Origin: Sphingomonadales bacterium
Lineage (GTDB): Bacteria > Pseudomonadota > Alphaproteobacteria > Sphingomonadales > Sphingomonadaceae
Assembly: GCA_016720115.1 (NCBI GenBank)
Contig: JADJXT010000002.1
Location: 1 to 64,000 of the forward strand
DNA length: 64,000 nt
Direction: 5' to 3'
Part shown: in pieces, positions 1 to 10,792 of the stretch
How positions within the stretch are numbered: the stretch's first letter is position 1
Layout: each line of letters begins with the position of its first letter
Notes under the pieces: model-generated
The model's database searches: none
What the model saw: only the letters and a program-made list of their open reading frames with translations
Told to the model about the DNA's origin: nothing
Position numbers and translations under genes: made by a program

Positions 1-2816
1 CTGCCTGTTCGAGATAGCGGGTATTCCGCTGGTAAATAGTTTCCATGTCGCAGATTGAGGCCGGAGGCGCGATAGGCCTGGTTCTCGAACCGCCGGTCGT
101 TCCCGCTGGAGTCAGCCACAGAGCGCCCTGAGGTTGTGAGCGTTGCAGTCTCCACTTGTTAGAGCCCAGCCCCGGTGGGACGCCGCAGGCCGAGAGATCG
201 CAAATGTTGTTTGTGCTTCAGTTAGTGTCAGCATCTGGATCCATCTGGATCTGGCAAAGTGCGCCGTACAGCAAACTGTCCCAGAGAAAAAGACTGAAAC
301 ACCTTTCACAGGAACGCCAAAGATTCGGGCCCGGGAGGCGCGTCAAACCTTTTGGGTAGTGCGCATGAGCTCGTCCAGCAAGAGCGACATGCCTCACGCC
401 ATCTGACCCCCGGTCACGCCCGGCTAAAAACAGTTACTCGGTTCCCCGCCCGCACAGAAGATGGGGCGTTGTTCCTTCCATTCGCGCCAGCCGCGGCTGT
501 ACGCGTTCGCCATTTTTCGGCACGTGCGCAAACACCCCCCCGGTTTGCGCCACACCCCCCCCGCATCATCCCCTTCCATGCACCGTTGCACGCCTTCGCG
601 GCGCCACAGCCAGTCCGTCGATATGCTGACAGAGGAGCTCCGCCGGCGGTCGCCGCGGGATCACGCGGCTCGCGAACGGATGATATTGGTCTGCACAGTG
701 GGTGAAGCTGACACCCGGCTCATTGCCGTTGCGGGCGTTGATGTCGCTGATCGCCGCGCCGCGCCCGCCCGCATGGAAAGCTGGCCGTCGCTCGAAGAGG
801 TGGTGCGTCGCCCCACAGCGCGGACAACGGCACGGGTGCGGTGAACGTCGATCAACCGCCCGAGCGCTTCGCCAGGCGGCCTCGCTGATATGCCAGTCGC
901 AGATGGGCGAGCTGGCGCAAGGTCGCGCCCTGAAAGGTCCCCGGGCCATGCGCGTCAGCCTGAGATTGATGCCGTCGGCCAGAATCACGGTCAGGAGCGC
1001 GTTGCGGTCATCCGCCACGCGACCGGAGCGGCGATGGTGAAGCATTCGGAAAAGCCGGTCCAGCTATCGACTTCCAATAGGAGATCGGTGATCTTCACGC
1101 GCGGCAGCCGATCATAGGCAACGCGGCGCATATCCTCTGCGTCGGTGGTGGGATCGCCTTGAGCGGCGATATGACAAGGCCGCTGCCATCAAGGCGCACC
1201 TGAGGCAGTTCTCCTGCCGGGCGAGGATAGTCACCCGCTCGATGGCAGTGTCGAGGCTGGCGCGGCGTTCGGCAACGAAGCTGTCGAAATCGGTATTGAT
1301 CGCCAGCGGCAGCGGCCCTCTCGCGCGCATTGCGTCGAAGGTGGCAGGCGGCAGGAGATAGCTGTCGAAAGCACGATACTGGCGGCTCTCTGCCACCCAT
1401 ATGTCGCCGGCACGTAGGCGGTCCTGCACTGTGTCAGCACGCACAGTTCATAGGCGGCGCGCACGACGTGACCGTCGCGCAGTACGAACGGCCGCCACGA
1501 CGGCGGCACGGAAGCGAAGCGGCGGCTTGTCGGGCAGGCGGCGGCGACCGGTGCGATAAATATCGGCCACGAGGCGCACCGCATCGAGGAGCCCCTGCAC
1601 TGCGCCGGCACCGCGAAACTCGAAGGCGTTGAGGAACGGCCCGATCACGGAGCGCAACGAGCGCCGCTGCTCGATCAATTCGGCCGTGCGGTCGATCGTT
1701 TCCGGCGCGATCAGCAGTTCGGAGTCCACGACCGCCGTTCCCAGCCTTCCCAGTCGATCGAACCGATGGCGGCAAGAGAATCGACGCCCCGCGCCCGCGC
1801 GTCGAGCAAGGCCCGGCACGAGCCGGTGAGCAGGCGAAGCTGCGCCTGAAGCGAACGGATCGTGCCGATCGCCTTATCCTTGGTGCGGTTCTCGGCCCGG
1901 CGCATCATGGTCCCCAAGAGTTTGTCCATCATCGTCAGCACGGCATCGGTCAGGCTTTCCTCGAGCCGGATGCCGGCAGCGGCAAGGATCGCAAGACGGC
2001 GCCTGTCGGGGAGTTCCGCCAGATGCTGCGACGTGATCCGCGCTGCCTCGTCCGCGATCCGGTCGAACGCCGTCTGCGGGATCGTCGCGGCACGCGAGGC
2101 CGCAAGGCCCAGCGCGCGAACATGGTCGAGCCGTTCGATCAGTCGCAGGACATTGCGCGGCGCCGGTGACAGCGGCGGGTTGCGCAACCATGAGAGCCGG
2201 TTGCGCTCTTGTCGTCGCGCCGCGACAGCAGGCGTCGAGCGCCGCGCGTTCAGGATCGCCGAGATCCCCGGCGAGCACGTCATGGATCAGATCCCCGGCC
2301 TGCTGCCGCGCTCGTCGCACGATAGCCCTCGACCACCGTCACAGGTGGCAGCAGCAATCGCCGGCGTCGCATCTCGTCGATGACGATGCCGGCAAGCCGC
2401 GAGGGTTGGGTGACGGTCTGCGCGATCGGCATGGCGAACGCGACCAGCGCGTGAAAATCCGCGCGGCTGAAAACAAGATGGCCGAAGCGCCGCGACAGGT
2501 CGACGAGGTGCGTCCGCCGCGTCTCGTCGCGCCGGGCATAGTCGCCCCATGACGCGGGCGACACCTCCAACTGGCGGGCCACGAACGCGAGGATCGGCAT
2601 GGGTGGTGCTTCGCCGGCTTCCAGCACGCGCCCCGGCCAGCGGAGATACAGCAGCAGCATCGCAAAGCCGAGGCGGGTGGCATCGCCACGCCGGGATGCG
2701 ATCAGTTCGAGGTCGTCACGGGTCAGGGTGAAGTGGCGCGCGATCTCGCGTTCATCGAGCGACGGATCATAATGGCCCGCCAGCATTTCGCGTGTCAGCA
2801 GGTGTCTTCTAGCCAA
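1..2816 (-). pseudogene. Tn3-family transposase, left copy, multiply frameshifted and cut by window edge
   Basis: Inverted copy of the intact transposase at 42828-45761, starting from the TTG at 2816 and running off the window. The frame is broken many times, and from about 1 to 700 the alignment to the right copy holds only as a noisy colinear match of equal length, with islands such as the block at 62-98. Random-looking substitutions mixed with indels suggest poor base calling rather than decay. About 107 bp corresponding to the transposon terminus lie beyond position 1. Confidence 0.85.
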
Positions 2817-2940
2817 GGTCGAACCTCCATGTCGCTGTCCGTCAGACGTCCGTTGGACGGTCACCGGGAATGTGTCCGTCAACTCTGGACCTTCGATGGC
2901 GATCCGGACAAGGTCGCATAATGATGGGAAAACGGACACG
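2817..2940. promoter_or_regulatory. res region, left copy
   Basis: Divergent 124 bp spacer between transposase and resolvase, matching 42702-42827. It contains several copies of TGTCCG or its complement, as expected for resolvase subsites that also hold the two divergent promoters. Relative to the right copy it lacks two C residues just before the transposase start. Confidence 0.65.
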
Positions 2941-3507
2941 ATGGGGCGGCACGTGGCGCTGATCGGCTATGCGCGGGTTTCCACTCCCGACCAGAAGCTC
3001 TCGCTCCAGCACGACGCATTGGAGCGGGCGGGATGCGAACGTGTTTTCGACGATCAGGCGTCGGGTGCCAGAACCGACAGGCCCGGTCTTGGCGAAGCGC
3101 TGGCCTATCTGCGCACCGGCGACACGCTGGTTGTGTGGAAGCTCGATCGGCTCGGCCGCTCGATGGGCCACCTGATCGAGAAGATCGGCGAGCTGGCGGC
3201 GCGAGGCATCGGGTTCCGTTCGCTCACCGAAAACATCGACACCACCACGCCGGGAGGTATGCTGGTGTTCAATATCTTCGGCTCCTGGCGCAGTTCGAGC
3301 GCGATCTGATCAGCGAGCGCACTCAGGCGGGCCTGCGCGCCGCGCGCGAGCGCGGTAGCAAGGGGGGCGCCGCCCTGTCGTCACCCCCCGACAAGCTGCG
3401 CAAAGCGCGGACGCATATCGCAGCAGGCCTCACCGTGCGCGAGGCTGCCGCTCGCCTGAAAATCGGAAAAAACCGCCCTCTACAAGGCGTTAGAGTCCAA
3501 CGCATAG
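2941..3507 (+). pseudogene. Tn3-type serine resolvase, left copy, frameshifted
   Basis: Same gene as 42135-42701. The N-terminal catalytic part is readable to about residue 115; near 3285-3300 the frame is lost where the right copy reads FGSLAQFERD, and further indels follow near 3370 and 3465. The total length equals that of the right copy, so the indels compensate one another. See the right copy for function. Confidence 0.85.
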
Positions 3508-3587
3508 CCGGAACCTCATGGACGTGTATTCATCCACCAAGCCAAAGCAGACATCGAGCCAATCTGCTCATCTCTTAGGAGAATCTC

Positions 3588-3985
3588 ATGCGCAACATCG
3601 TCAACGCACTACTTCTGCATGAGGATAAAATTCTGCTGGCTCGCCGAAGCCAACATCGCAAAGCCTATCCAGATCGGTGGAGCTTTCCGTGCGGTCATGT
3701 CGAAACCGGGGAAACCATCGAAGACGCACTATCCCGCGAGCTGACAGAGGAAATTGACGTTATCCCACAGGACTACGAGTTGCTCTCCCAACTGAGAGAC
3801 CCCAATGCGAGGGCCGATCCAGTTACATACCATCTATTTTGCGTGAGAAGCTGGAAGGGCGATCCAACCATCATGGACGATGAACATACAGAACTTCGTT
3901 GGTTTACTCTCAACGAAGCAAGCTCGCTCTCTGATTTGGCCTTGAGGAATATCGGCCGCTGTTCATGAACTTATACCGAGAATAA
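3588..3985 (+). CDS. NUDIX hydrolase, left copy, frameshift near the 3' end
   Basis: ATG at 3588 follows an AGGAG Shine-Dalgarno. The protein carries the NUDIX box G-x5-E-x7-RE-x2-EE (GHVETGE, then RELTEE), which binds the metal used to hydrolyse nucleoside-diphosphate-X substrates; the substrate cannot be told. In this copy one G is missing near 3948 compared with the right arm, ending the frame early at 3968. Restoring it continues the protein as LALEEYRPLF to a TAA at 3985. The right copy has the reverse pattern: correct here but broken earlier. The locus is visibly lower in GC than the resolvase and mau genes around it and converges on mauA, so it is probably a separate acquisition. Confidence 0.8.
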
Positions 3986-4016
3986 AACCATTCACGTGTT
4001 CATCATATGTTCTGGC

Positions 4017-4537
4017 TTAGCGTACATAGAACGCACTCCCGTGTAGTGACCCCAAGCACCAGATGATGTCATTGTTCGTCTGCGGATGCGACGTCTCGGT
4101 CGCCCGGTCGGTATTGTCGCAGGCGCAGCGTCCGCAATCGGCGGTCCCGGCAGCAATCGCGATAGGCGACCAGATAGGCCCGCCCATCGTCCGGGTTGAT
4201 GCAGGTGCCGACCCACGACGTCGGGGACGGTTCGGTTCCCGGCGGACAGGTGTGGACGCCGCCTCCGCAGCAGGTACATAAAGATCCGTCGATCGCGCAG
4301 TAGCGCCAATAGTCGCACAGGGTATCGTCGCTCGTCTGCGCGTGACGGGCGAACTCGGTCTTCATGGCCCGACCGGTCCTTCGTGCCGGCCCATGCGCGG
4401 CTGACCGGGAGGACGGGAAAGACGGGCGCGGCAACGAGGACGGCCCCAAGTCTCGAGAGCAGGCCCCGGCGCGACGTCCTTCCCGCCATCTGTCGCAAGG
4501 CGCCCTCGAATTTTCCATCCAGCAGAGACTTTGACAT
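4017..4537 (-). pseudogene. amine dehydrogenase light chain, left copy, frameshifted
   Basis: Inverted copy of 41103-41624, one base different in total length. The frame breaks just after the Tat signal peptide (about 4370), is restored through the cysteine-rich core, and shifts again near the end. Function and the shared C-terminal truncation are described under the right copy. Confidence 0.85.
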
Positions 4538-4551
4538 CTGATTTGCCCCCC

Positions 4552-5159
4552 TTAGTGCGCGGCCTGCGCCTTGCGCGTTTCGATATAGTCCTGCACCGAA
4601 GGCAGGCCGGTCTCGGCCGACACGAACATGCTTTCGATATGCTCGCGGCTGTTCACGAGGCCACGCGACAATATCGTCCCGTCGTCGCCGAGCAGGACGG
4701 CGTGAGGAAGTTTGTCCACGGCGAAGGACCGTCCGAGCAGAGCGTCGTTCAGAAAATGATATCCGCCAAGGTCTGCGGTCTCGACGAGCTTTCTCTGAGC
4801 GCCCTCACGATCGTCGCCTGCGAAGATCAGCTCCACATCCTCCGAACGGGCGAGGCTCTTTGCGAAGGGGAATGAGCTTTTTGCAGACTGGGCAGTGCGA
4901 CGAGACGAAGAGGATGAGGCGCCGTTTGCCGGGCGCAAGCGCGCCGCCAATGTCGACGTGGTGGCCCTCGAGCGAATACGCCCTGAACCTTTGGCGCCGG
5001 CCCGCCAACCGTCGGACCTTGCTTGGGCGTCAACGCCCCGGCGGGTGCGACCCGCTCGTGCAGGACCCCGACCTGCCGGGCGAGAGCGAGAATGGCGACG
5101 ATCGCGGCGACGAGGAGAATCCAGGTCAGGATCTGCGAGACAATGAGGGCGGTGATCAT
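4552..5159 (-). pseudogene. MauD-like thioredoxin protein, left copy, frameshifted
   Basis: Inverted copy of 40484-41089. The start overlaps the mauE stop as ATGA. The frame is lost twice, near 4985 and near 4870, around the CPVC active-site region, so no single frame covers the protein although the matching right copy is intact. Confidence 0.85.
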
Positions 5160-5701
5160 GTGGAGCGCACTCCGGCGCGCGGCGTTGGCTGCATCCGCGA
5201 TACGGCGCGATATATGCGGATCAGAAGCAAAGTTGCGGCGCCGCAGGTCAGGCCTGCGGCAGTTGCGATCGAAATCGAAGCCTCGCCGATACCCGTCGAG
5301 ACGGTCAAAGCCGCCGCCAGCAGCAGGTTGCCGCCAGCGATCGCCCAACTGATCGGCGTCGCATCACCGCCGCAGCCGCATTCGAGCTCGGTGCGTCCGC
5401 GCAGAAGGTTGAGCGCCACGGCCAGTCCGAAAGCCGCGAACATTGTGGCGGCGCCGCAGACGACGGCCGGCACGCCGGGGAGAATGAGCAGGATCCCGAA
5501 GAGCATTTCCGCAATCGGCAAGGCCGCGGCGAACGGGAGCACGAGGGGTGCGGGCACGATATCATAGGCCGCGACAACCGGCGAGAAATCGTCGCTCGAC
5601 CAGAATTTCGACGCGCCCGCCGCAACCAGCATCGTCCCTGCAAAGCCGTGGATCGCCCCGACGCCCGCGTCGGCCAGAAACGAAGGCAGATCGCCGGTCA
5701 T
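5156..5701 (-). CDS. mauE: MauE-like membrane protein of the amine dehydrogenase cluster
   Basis: This arm holds the intact version, 181 residues. MauE-family proteins are integral membrane proteins needed, with MauD, to form or protect the many disulfides of the periplasmic amine dehydrogenase light chain. The sequence shows about four to five hydrophobic stretches and a conserved-looking ECGCGGD motif near residue 108, plausible redox cysteines. The start ATG overlaps the mauB stop (ATGA) and its own TGA overlaps the mauD start, so B, E and D are translationally coupled. The right-arm copy lost one base about five codons before this stop. Assignment rests on gene order and membrane character as much as on sequence. 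Confidence 0.85.
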   Translation of the reverse strand: MTGDLPSFLADAGVGAIHGFAGTMLVAAGASKFWSSDDFSPVVAAYDIVPAPLVLPFAAALPIAEMLFGILLILPGVPAVVCGAATMFAAFGLAVALNLLRGRTELECGCGGDATPISWAIAGGNLLLAAALTVSTGIGEASISIATAAGLTCGAATLLLIRIYRAVSRMQPTPRAGVRST

Positions 5702-6861
5702 GGCCCGACTGCGGGTACGAGCAGCATGCCGTGGCCCGCCTCTTCGATTTCATGCTTCGGCTCAAGGGTCAGCGCATCCCAGACGAACAGGGTCCCCTCG
5801 CTGCCGAGGAACAGTAGCGGCGCGGCGTCCTGACTGACGGCAAGATCGGTGATGCTCCCGGGCAATTTCACACGCTTCAGAAGCTTGCGCGTCGACGCCT
5901 CGAAAACCCATATCTCCCGCCCGGAACCTTCTGCGACCAGAACTCGCCCATGTGCATGAGCACGAACAGGCGGTCGGCACGGCTGTTGTAAGCGAGTGGT
6001 TGGCGGCCGCCGGGATACCAGTTGACGTTGAGTGGCGCGGTGGTGCCGACGGGATAGCCAGCGGCCTCCTGAAGCGACCATGGCTCGCCGAGCTTCAGCG
6101 TCCCCTTGTTGCTCGCGCTGACGACCTTCCCGCTATACGTGAGGAAAACAGCTTCGGCGGTCAGCGCATTGACTGCGAAATTGTCGAACACGGGGTCGTT
6201 TTCCGCCGAGAAGAAGGCCTCGCTCGTCGTGACGACAGGCTCCTTGCGCTGTCCGACCGATACCAGCCCGGCGGTTCCGTCCGAACAGAGTGTGATACCG
6301 CCGTCCTTGCCAAATCCGGTTACGAGCGAACAGCCCGGAACCTCGACAGTCTTCGTCACGCGCCCGGCCCCTGAGGTCGACAACCGCGATCGAATTGGCC
6401 GGGTCCATATTGTAAACGAATGCGTGGCGGCCGTCGCCGGATATGCCGACGAGATTTTTGCGATTGCCCACAAGCAGCCGGCCCGGAAGGCTTATTTCGC
6501 GCAGCACCTTCAGCGTCTTCGCGTCACGGACGGTGAGATAATCCTGGCGAGTGCCGCGATTGTGCTTTGTCCAGACAGTTTCAGCAGTGTAGAAATAGCG
6601 ACCGGCAGGGTCAGCCGCCGTGCTCGCGAGCTGGGTGATATGCAACTGGCCGAGCATCTTGCCCGTCTCGCCGTCGAAGATGCGATTGGCACCTCCGGCC
6701 CAATTATCCTCGGTAATGATCCAGTGCGGCGAGACGTCCGGCAGGGCAAGCGTGTCGCTATCTTCGACCTCGAGCGGCGCCGGGGCATCGTCTTGGGCCG
6801 ACGCCAGCGGCGAGACCGACATCAGCGACGCTGCAATCAATGGTCCGAACAGGCGCTTCAT
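5698..6861 (-). pseudogene. mauB: amine dehydrogenase heavy chain, left copy, frameshifted
   Basis: Inverted copy of 38783-39946 with identical total length, but two compensating single-base changes near 6370 and 5925 put the middle of the protein out of frame. See the right copy for function. Confidence 0.85.
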
Positions 6862-7452
6862 GACATCTCCCCCGACTGACAAATGGCCCGCGAAGTGCCC
6901 GTCGATCGCTGCCACGGCCTCGCCCTTCAAGAGTGAGGCAGTCTCCGGCGCGTTGGTCGACCTCGGGCTGTCCAAGAGCCGCCGCGAGGCTTCGCATTCC
7001 ATGAAGATTAGCTATTCCTCACGTCGTACCGAGGCAACTGCTTCACCTCGTTTGTCGAGGGTGGACAAGGCCGTGCGCCGCGCCCGCGTCGGCATCTATC
7101 AGTGACAATATTTGAATTTTAGAACAATCGGTTAAGTGAGAATTTGGGCTGACAGGCGTTGGCGCAATGGTGCCGCGCCATCACCATTGCAGCCGGTTTT
7201 GTCACCGTCTGGTTCGCGCGCGTCCGAAGCGTCATGCCGGCTATGCGGTGGGCGGCCATGCGCCCGTGCCGGTCACGCCCCACAGCCTCATTGCCACGGC
7301 GGTGACCGAGCGACACCAGGAGGGAAAAATAGGCACCAGTCGGGCCGAAAAATTCGCTGTGACGCTGCGGATGTGAGGTTCAAACAGCGGTAAGGCGTCG
7401 GCTTCGGCCCGACCTTGTTGTTGCGCGTGCGGCTGGCTTCGGGAGGGGCATT
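6862..7452. promoter_or_regulatory. divergent intergenic region between mauB and FAD amine oxidase, left copy
   Basis: No convincing gene in 591 bp. It separates two divergent units (mauBEDA leftwards, amine oxidase rightwards), so it should hold both promoters. An AT-rich island at about 7105-7145 stands out from the GC-rich surroundings and is the likeliest promoter zone. The mauB start has a GGGGGAGA ribosome-binding site and the oxidase start a GGGAGGGG stretch just upstream. Confidence 0.5.
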
Positions 7453-8854
7453 ATGAACGGACTGGATCGGCGGACTTTTCTTGCTTCCTCACTCCTCGCG
7501 GGAACCGTCCTCGTGAACGGCCCGCGCGCATCGGCGCGCGAGGCGGAGGAATTGGCCGAGCGGCGAGTTTGGGACGTTATCGTCATCGGAGCCGGGGTCA
7601 GCGGATTGTCCGCGGCGGCCGAGATCCGACGGGCGGGAAAATCCGTTCTCGTGCTCGAGGCGCGCGATCGCATCGGTGGCAGGATGTGGACGGACCGTAC
7701 CTCCATGTCGATCCCGATCGAACGCGGCTGCGAACTCATCCACGGCGGTCCCCACGTCTCGACCTGGCGATATGTAAAAAGCGAAAAGCTTCGAACGAAG
7801 ATGTTCAGGCGCTATTTTCGCAAGGTGAATGCGGGCGATCCTTGGCAGCCGCGGGATATCGTCGCCCATTTTTCTTTCCGCGGGGCAAGCCTGCGGGTCT
7901 CCGTCTCCGCTCCCTGCGCCCGGTCCAGTCAGACGGGCGAGGCCTATCTCCGGAGCCTTGGATTGCCGCCCGAAAACTGGCCGGTGAATGTCCATCGCCT
8001 CGCGATCGATCCTGAGCCCCTCTATAATCAGCCCGCGACGCACATCGTCGACATGCTGGAGCGCTGCATCCGCATTTCGGACGACCCGTCCCTGTTCGAG
8101 GCCGTGCCGCTTCCCGATCCTGACGATCCCGCCCGCGACAATGGCGATTATCGCGTGGTTGGCGGATACGACCAGATTTTGAAGCCGATCGCCTCGGGAC
8201 TGGACATTCTCCTGTCGACCAAAGTCGAACGTGTCGCATGGAGCGGAAGCGGAGTCGAAATTCTCGCGGGGGCGTGCATCTACAAGGGCTCGCGCTGCAT
8301 CGTGACGTTGCCAGCCGGCGTCCTTGCGGCCGAAACTGTTCGGTTCGAGCGCCCCTCCCTGAGCCGAAGCGCCAAAATTTGCGCGGATCCGCATACCTTC
8401 CCGTCTTCAAGTCGATTCTCGAATTCGACCATCAGGTTCTGTCCTTTTCCGGCGCTCCGACCGATCAGGCCGCGATTTACACGCATGATCCGAAGAGCAT
8501 GTGGAATGCGTCGTGGGGACGCCCGGTTTCGTGGGAGAAATCTGGGTAAATTGGTCGACAGGCGATGCGGCACGGCGGCTCTGGGCGCTGCCGCCCGAAC
8601 AACGATCTGAGGCATCGCTCGAACAGGTCCGGCTTGCTGCGGGCGACAATGGCATCCGATATCGAAAAGCGGCAATCCACGACTGGGCGAATGACCCTTA
8701 TGCGATGGGCGCCTACGGCTATGAGAAGATCGCGGGCCTCACCGAACCGGCCGGTCCCGCCCTGCATTTCGCTGGGATCCAGACCAGCAGCGTCCACACC
8801 TCGCACGACAGCGGAGTGGCTGCGGCTCGGGCTGTGCTGGGCGCATTGCGCTAG
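7453..8854 (+). pseudogene. Tat-exported FAD amine oxidase, left copy, frameshifted
   Basis: Left copy of 36786-38192. It has extra local frame losses near 7875-7915 and 8350, and shares with the right copy a break near 8520, where the sequence reads TGGGGACG in both arms and five G would restore the frame. See the right copy for domains. Confidence 0.8.
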
Positions 8855-9194
8855 TTCGGAACCTCCTTTCGTGGTTCGAACCGCGGGCTGCAGAACCGAC
8901 CGGCCGCATGCCGCCGCCTTGTCCGACCTGTCGGGGCTGGCCGAAAATAGATCCAGATCCGGACCCAGTTCTTCTTGAACATACCAGTCCAGCGAACAAA
9001 GTATTCCTATGCTCGAGAAATGAGCATGTGACCGGGCTCTGCCACGAATGTCCAGGCTCTAGCTAAAGGTGTCAGTGTGCACGCCCGACGTGCGCTTTCT
9101 ATAGCTCGGTCACCTTTTTGCGGGATAGAAATTAGCTTCCCGATAATAATCCGATTATAAAATAGATGCTCTCTTCGTCGACGCTTATCCGCGC
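8855..9194. other. gene-free spacer with terminator-like inverted repeat, left copy
   Basis: I see no gene in these 340 bp. A ten-base inverted repeat with one mismatch (TGACCGGGCT near 9031, AGCTCGGTCA near 9103) is followed by CCTTTTT, a possible terminator for the amine oxidase, though its loop is long. A smaller ATGCTC/GAGCAT stem lies at 9009-9027. AT content rises sharply at 9130-9180, just before the small gene at 9195. Confidence 0.4.
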
Positions 9195-9332
9195 ATGACC
9201 ATAGGACGGGGCGCGGCGTGGAAAGCCTCTTCCGAACGGCGCCGGACCCAGCGCCTGATCCGCGAGGCCGAAGCGCTCGCGGCGGGCGGCTACCGCGCGC
9301 TGCTCAAAGGCCGGCTCGGGCGACAAAAATAG
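9195..9332 (+). CDS. small basic protein, 45 aa, at head of conjugation module
   Basis: ATG at 9195 to TAG at 9332, starting MTIGRGAAWKASSERRR and ending GRLGRQK. The protein is arginine- and alanine-rich and strongly basic, with a predicted helical middle. It sits 102 bp before the HTH gene on the same strand, behind an AT-rich promoter-like stretch. No family is recognised; a DNA-binding accessory role is only a guess. The same frame is present in the other arm at 36308-36445. Confidence 0.55.
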   Translation: MTIGRGAAWKASSERRRTQRLIREAEALAAGGYRALLKGRLGRQK

Positions 9333-9434
9333 CATCGATATTCAGCCGCTCCCCCTCGCGCCTTGCTCCGCGCCATCACGCGACATCGCCCGCCGGCCCG
9401 CGCTTCGAGGCCCGGCCGCTGGAAGGAGCTTTCC

Positions 9435-9677
9435 ATGACCACCGGTCATCCGCCGCGTTTTCTCACGACCCCCGAGGCGGCAAGACGCGTCGGTCTCTCG
9501 CACCGGACGCTCGAGAAGCATCGCTGCTACGGAACCGGGCCGGTCTATCGCAAGCTCGGCGGCCGCGTCGTCTATGCGATCGACGAACTCGACGCTTGGG
9601 TCGAGCTCGGCCGCCGCACCTCCACGTCCGACCCGGGCAGCGGTGTCGTGCGCCCGGCAAGGCGGGAGCCACGCTGA
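9435..9677 (+). CDS. helix-turn-helix (excisionase/MerR-like) DNA-binding protein
   Basis: 80 residues; ATG preceded by AAGGAG. The motif TPEAARRVGLSHRTLEKHR at residues 12-30 followed by a GRVVYAIDELDAWV wing is the classic layout of small HTH_17/AlpA/Xis-type proteins, with a site recognised by helix two and a following beta strand. Such genes head conjugation or excision modules in proteobacterial ICEs, where they act as local regulators or recombination directionality factors. The stop overlaps the start of the DUF2840 gene by one base. Intact in both arms. Confidence 0.85.
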   Translation: MTTGHPPRFLTTPEAARRVGLSHRTLEKHRCYGTGPVYRKLGGRVVYAIDELDAWVELGRRTSTSDPGSGVVRPARREPR

Positions 9678-10222
9678 TGCGGCGCATCGATTTCGAGGCG
9701 GCGCTCGGGCTGCCGTCGGTCGCGAAGCTCGCCGCGGCCGCGCCTTCGCCGACGCCGGGCACGGCGCTCACCGAGGTCGAATTGACCTGGATCGAAGGCC
9801 GGCACGAGCAATGGATCCGCTTCGGCCGCGTCGCCGCTGAGCGCATCCTGAGCCGCCGGACCCGGGTTTCTTGCTTTCGGCCCGGCGCGGTATTCGCGTT
9901 CGTCCGCTGGACGTCGAACGACTTCGGTACCATTCATTCGAACATCGCCATCGCGATGGCCGTCGCCCCCGGCGGGCCTCATTCGACGCTGCCGTTCGTC
10001 CGTCCCGGCGCCGAGATACTGGCGCGGATCGACGGCTGGACCAGGGTCCAGAAGGTGCTGGGGGCGATCGACGCGGTCGAAGCCGCCGGCATCGACGCCT
10101 GCGACGCGGCGCCCGACCATTGGCGGCACGTCGGCAACCGGATCGCAGGCGGCTTGCCGTTCCGGCCCTATTCGCTCGAACGCCACACGGCGTGGCTGCG
10201 CCGCCGGGCGGTCGAGGCATGA
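9677..10222 (+). CDS. DUF2840 family protein
   Basis: 181 residues, intact in this arm. The family is found almost only in the conjugation modules of alphaproteobacterial ICEs and plasmids, between an HTH gene and a TraF-type peptidase, exactly as here; its biochemical role is unknown. The protein has no signal peptide or membrane segment. The start overlaps the HTH stop and the stop overlaps the TraF start (ATGA), so the three genes are co-translated. The right copy is two bases shorter and out of frame from about residue 98 (around 35670) and again near 35580. Confidence 0.85.
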   Translation: MRRIDFEAALGLPSVAKLAAAAPSPTPGTALTEVELTWIEGRHEQWIRFGRVAAERILSRRTRVSCFRPGAVFAFVRWTSNDFGTIHSNIAIAMAVAPGGPHSTLPFVRPGAEILARIDGWTRVQKVLGAIDAVEAAGIDACDAAPDHWRHVGNRIAGGLPFRPYSLERHTAWLRRRAVEA

Positions 10223-10791
10223 ACCGACGCATCCTCTCCTTTACGGTGGCGACCGCGGCGCTCTTCGTCGCGGTCGCCTGGGCCGAGCCCGCGCCGCGCC
10301 TGATCTGGAATGCGAGCGCCAGCGCACCGATCGGCCTCTACCGGATCGACGCGGACACGCCGCCGCGGCTCGGCGACCTTGTCGCCATCGACCCGCCGCC
10401 GGCGCTCGCGGCTTTCCTCGCCCGGCGCGGCTATCTGCCGCGCGGCCTGCCGCTGCTGAAGCGCGTCGCGGGCCTTCCGGGCGCGCTCGTCTGCCGGTCC
10501 GGCACCTTCGTCACCGTCGACGGAGCGGGCGCGGCCCGCGCGCTGGCGCGCGACCGGGCGCACCGCCCGCTCCCCGTCTGGACCGGCTGCCGGACCGTCG
10601 GGCGCGGCGAACTCTTTCTCCTGAACGCAGCACCGGACAGCCTCGACGGCCGCTACTTCGGGCCGCTGCCCGCCGCCTGCCTGATCGGCACCGCGCATCC
10701 GCTACTCACTCGCTCCGACGCGTCGGCGCCGCTTCGCTGGCGCGCTCGCGAAGACCGCTTTTCACCATTTTCAGCAAGGAAGGAGACATAG
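10219..10791 (+). CDS. traF: S26 family signal peptidase, TraF-like
   Basis: 190 residues. TraF of IncP plasmids is the serine/lysine protease that processes and cyclises pilin for conjugative pili. Seen here: one N-terminal hydrophobic anchor (residues 8-22), the serine region SASAPIGLYRI near residues 33-43 and the lysine region LLKRVAGLPG near residue 77, in the order and spacing of S26 peptidases, followed by a C-terminal domain with GELFLLN. ATG overlaps the DUF2840 stop. Intact here, frameshifted in the right arm. No pilin or mating-pair genes are in the window, so its substrate must be elsewhere or the module is a remnant. Confidence 0.88.
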   Translation: MNRRILSFTVATAALFVAVAWAEPAPRLIWNASASAPIGLYRIDADTPPRLGDLVAIDPPPALAAFLARRGYLPRGLPLLKRVAGLPGALVCRSGTFVTVDGAGAARALARDRAHRPLPVWTGCRTVGRGELFLLNAAPDSLDGRYFGPLPAACLIGTAHPLLTRSDASAPLRWRAREDRFSPFSARKET

Positions 10792-10792
10792 G

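Noticed and set aside
99..600. An apparently novel 500 bp sequence within the left transposase
   Set aside because: It aligns colinearly and at equal length with the right transposase copy, only very noisily, so it is low-quality sequence and not an insertion.
6862..7452. Short frames in the mauB/amine oxidase spacer, such as 7136-7393
   Set aside because: Composition is low-complexity, no ribosome-binding site, and the region must contain two divergent promoters.
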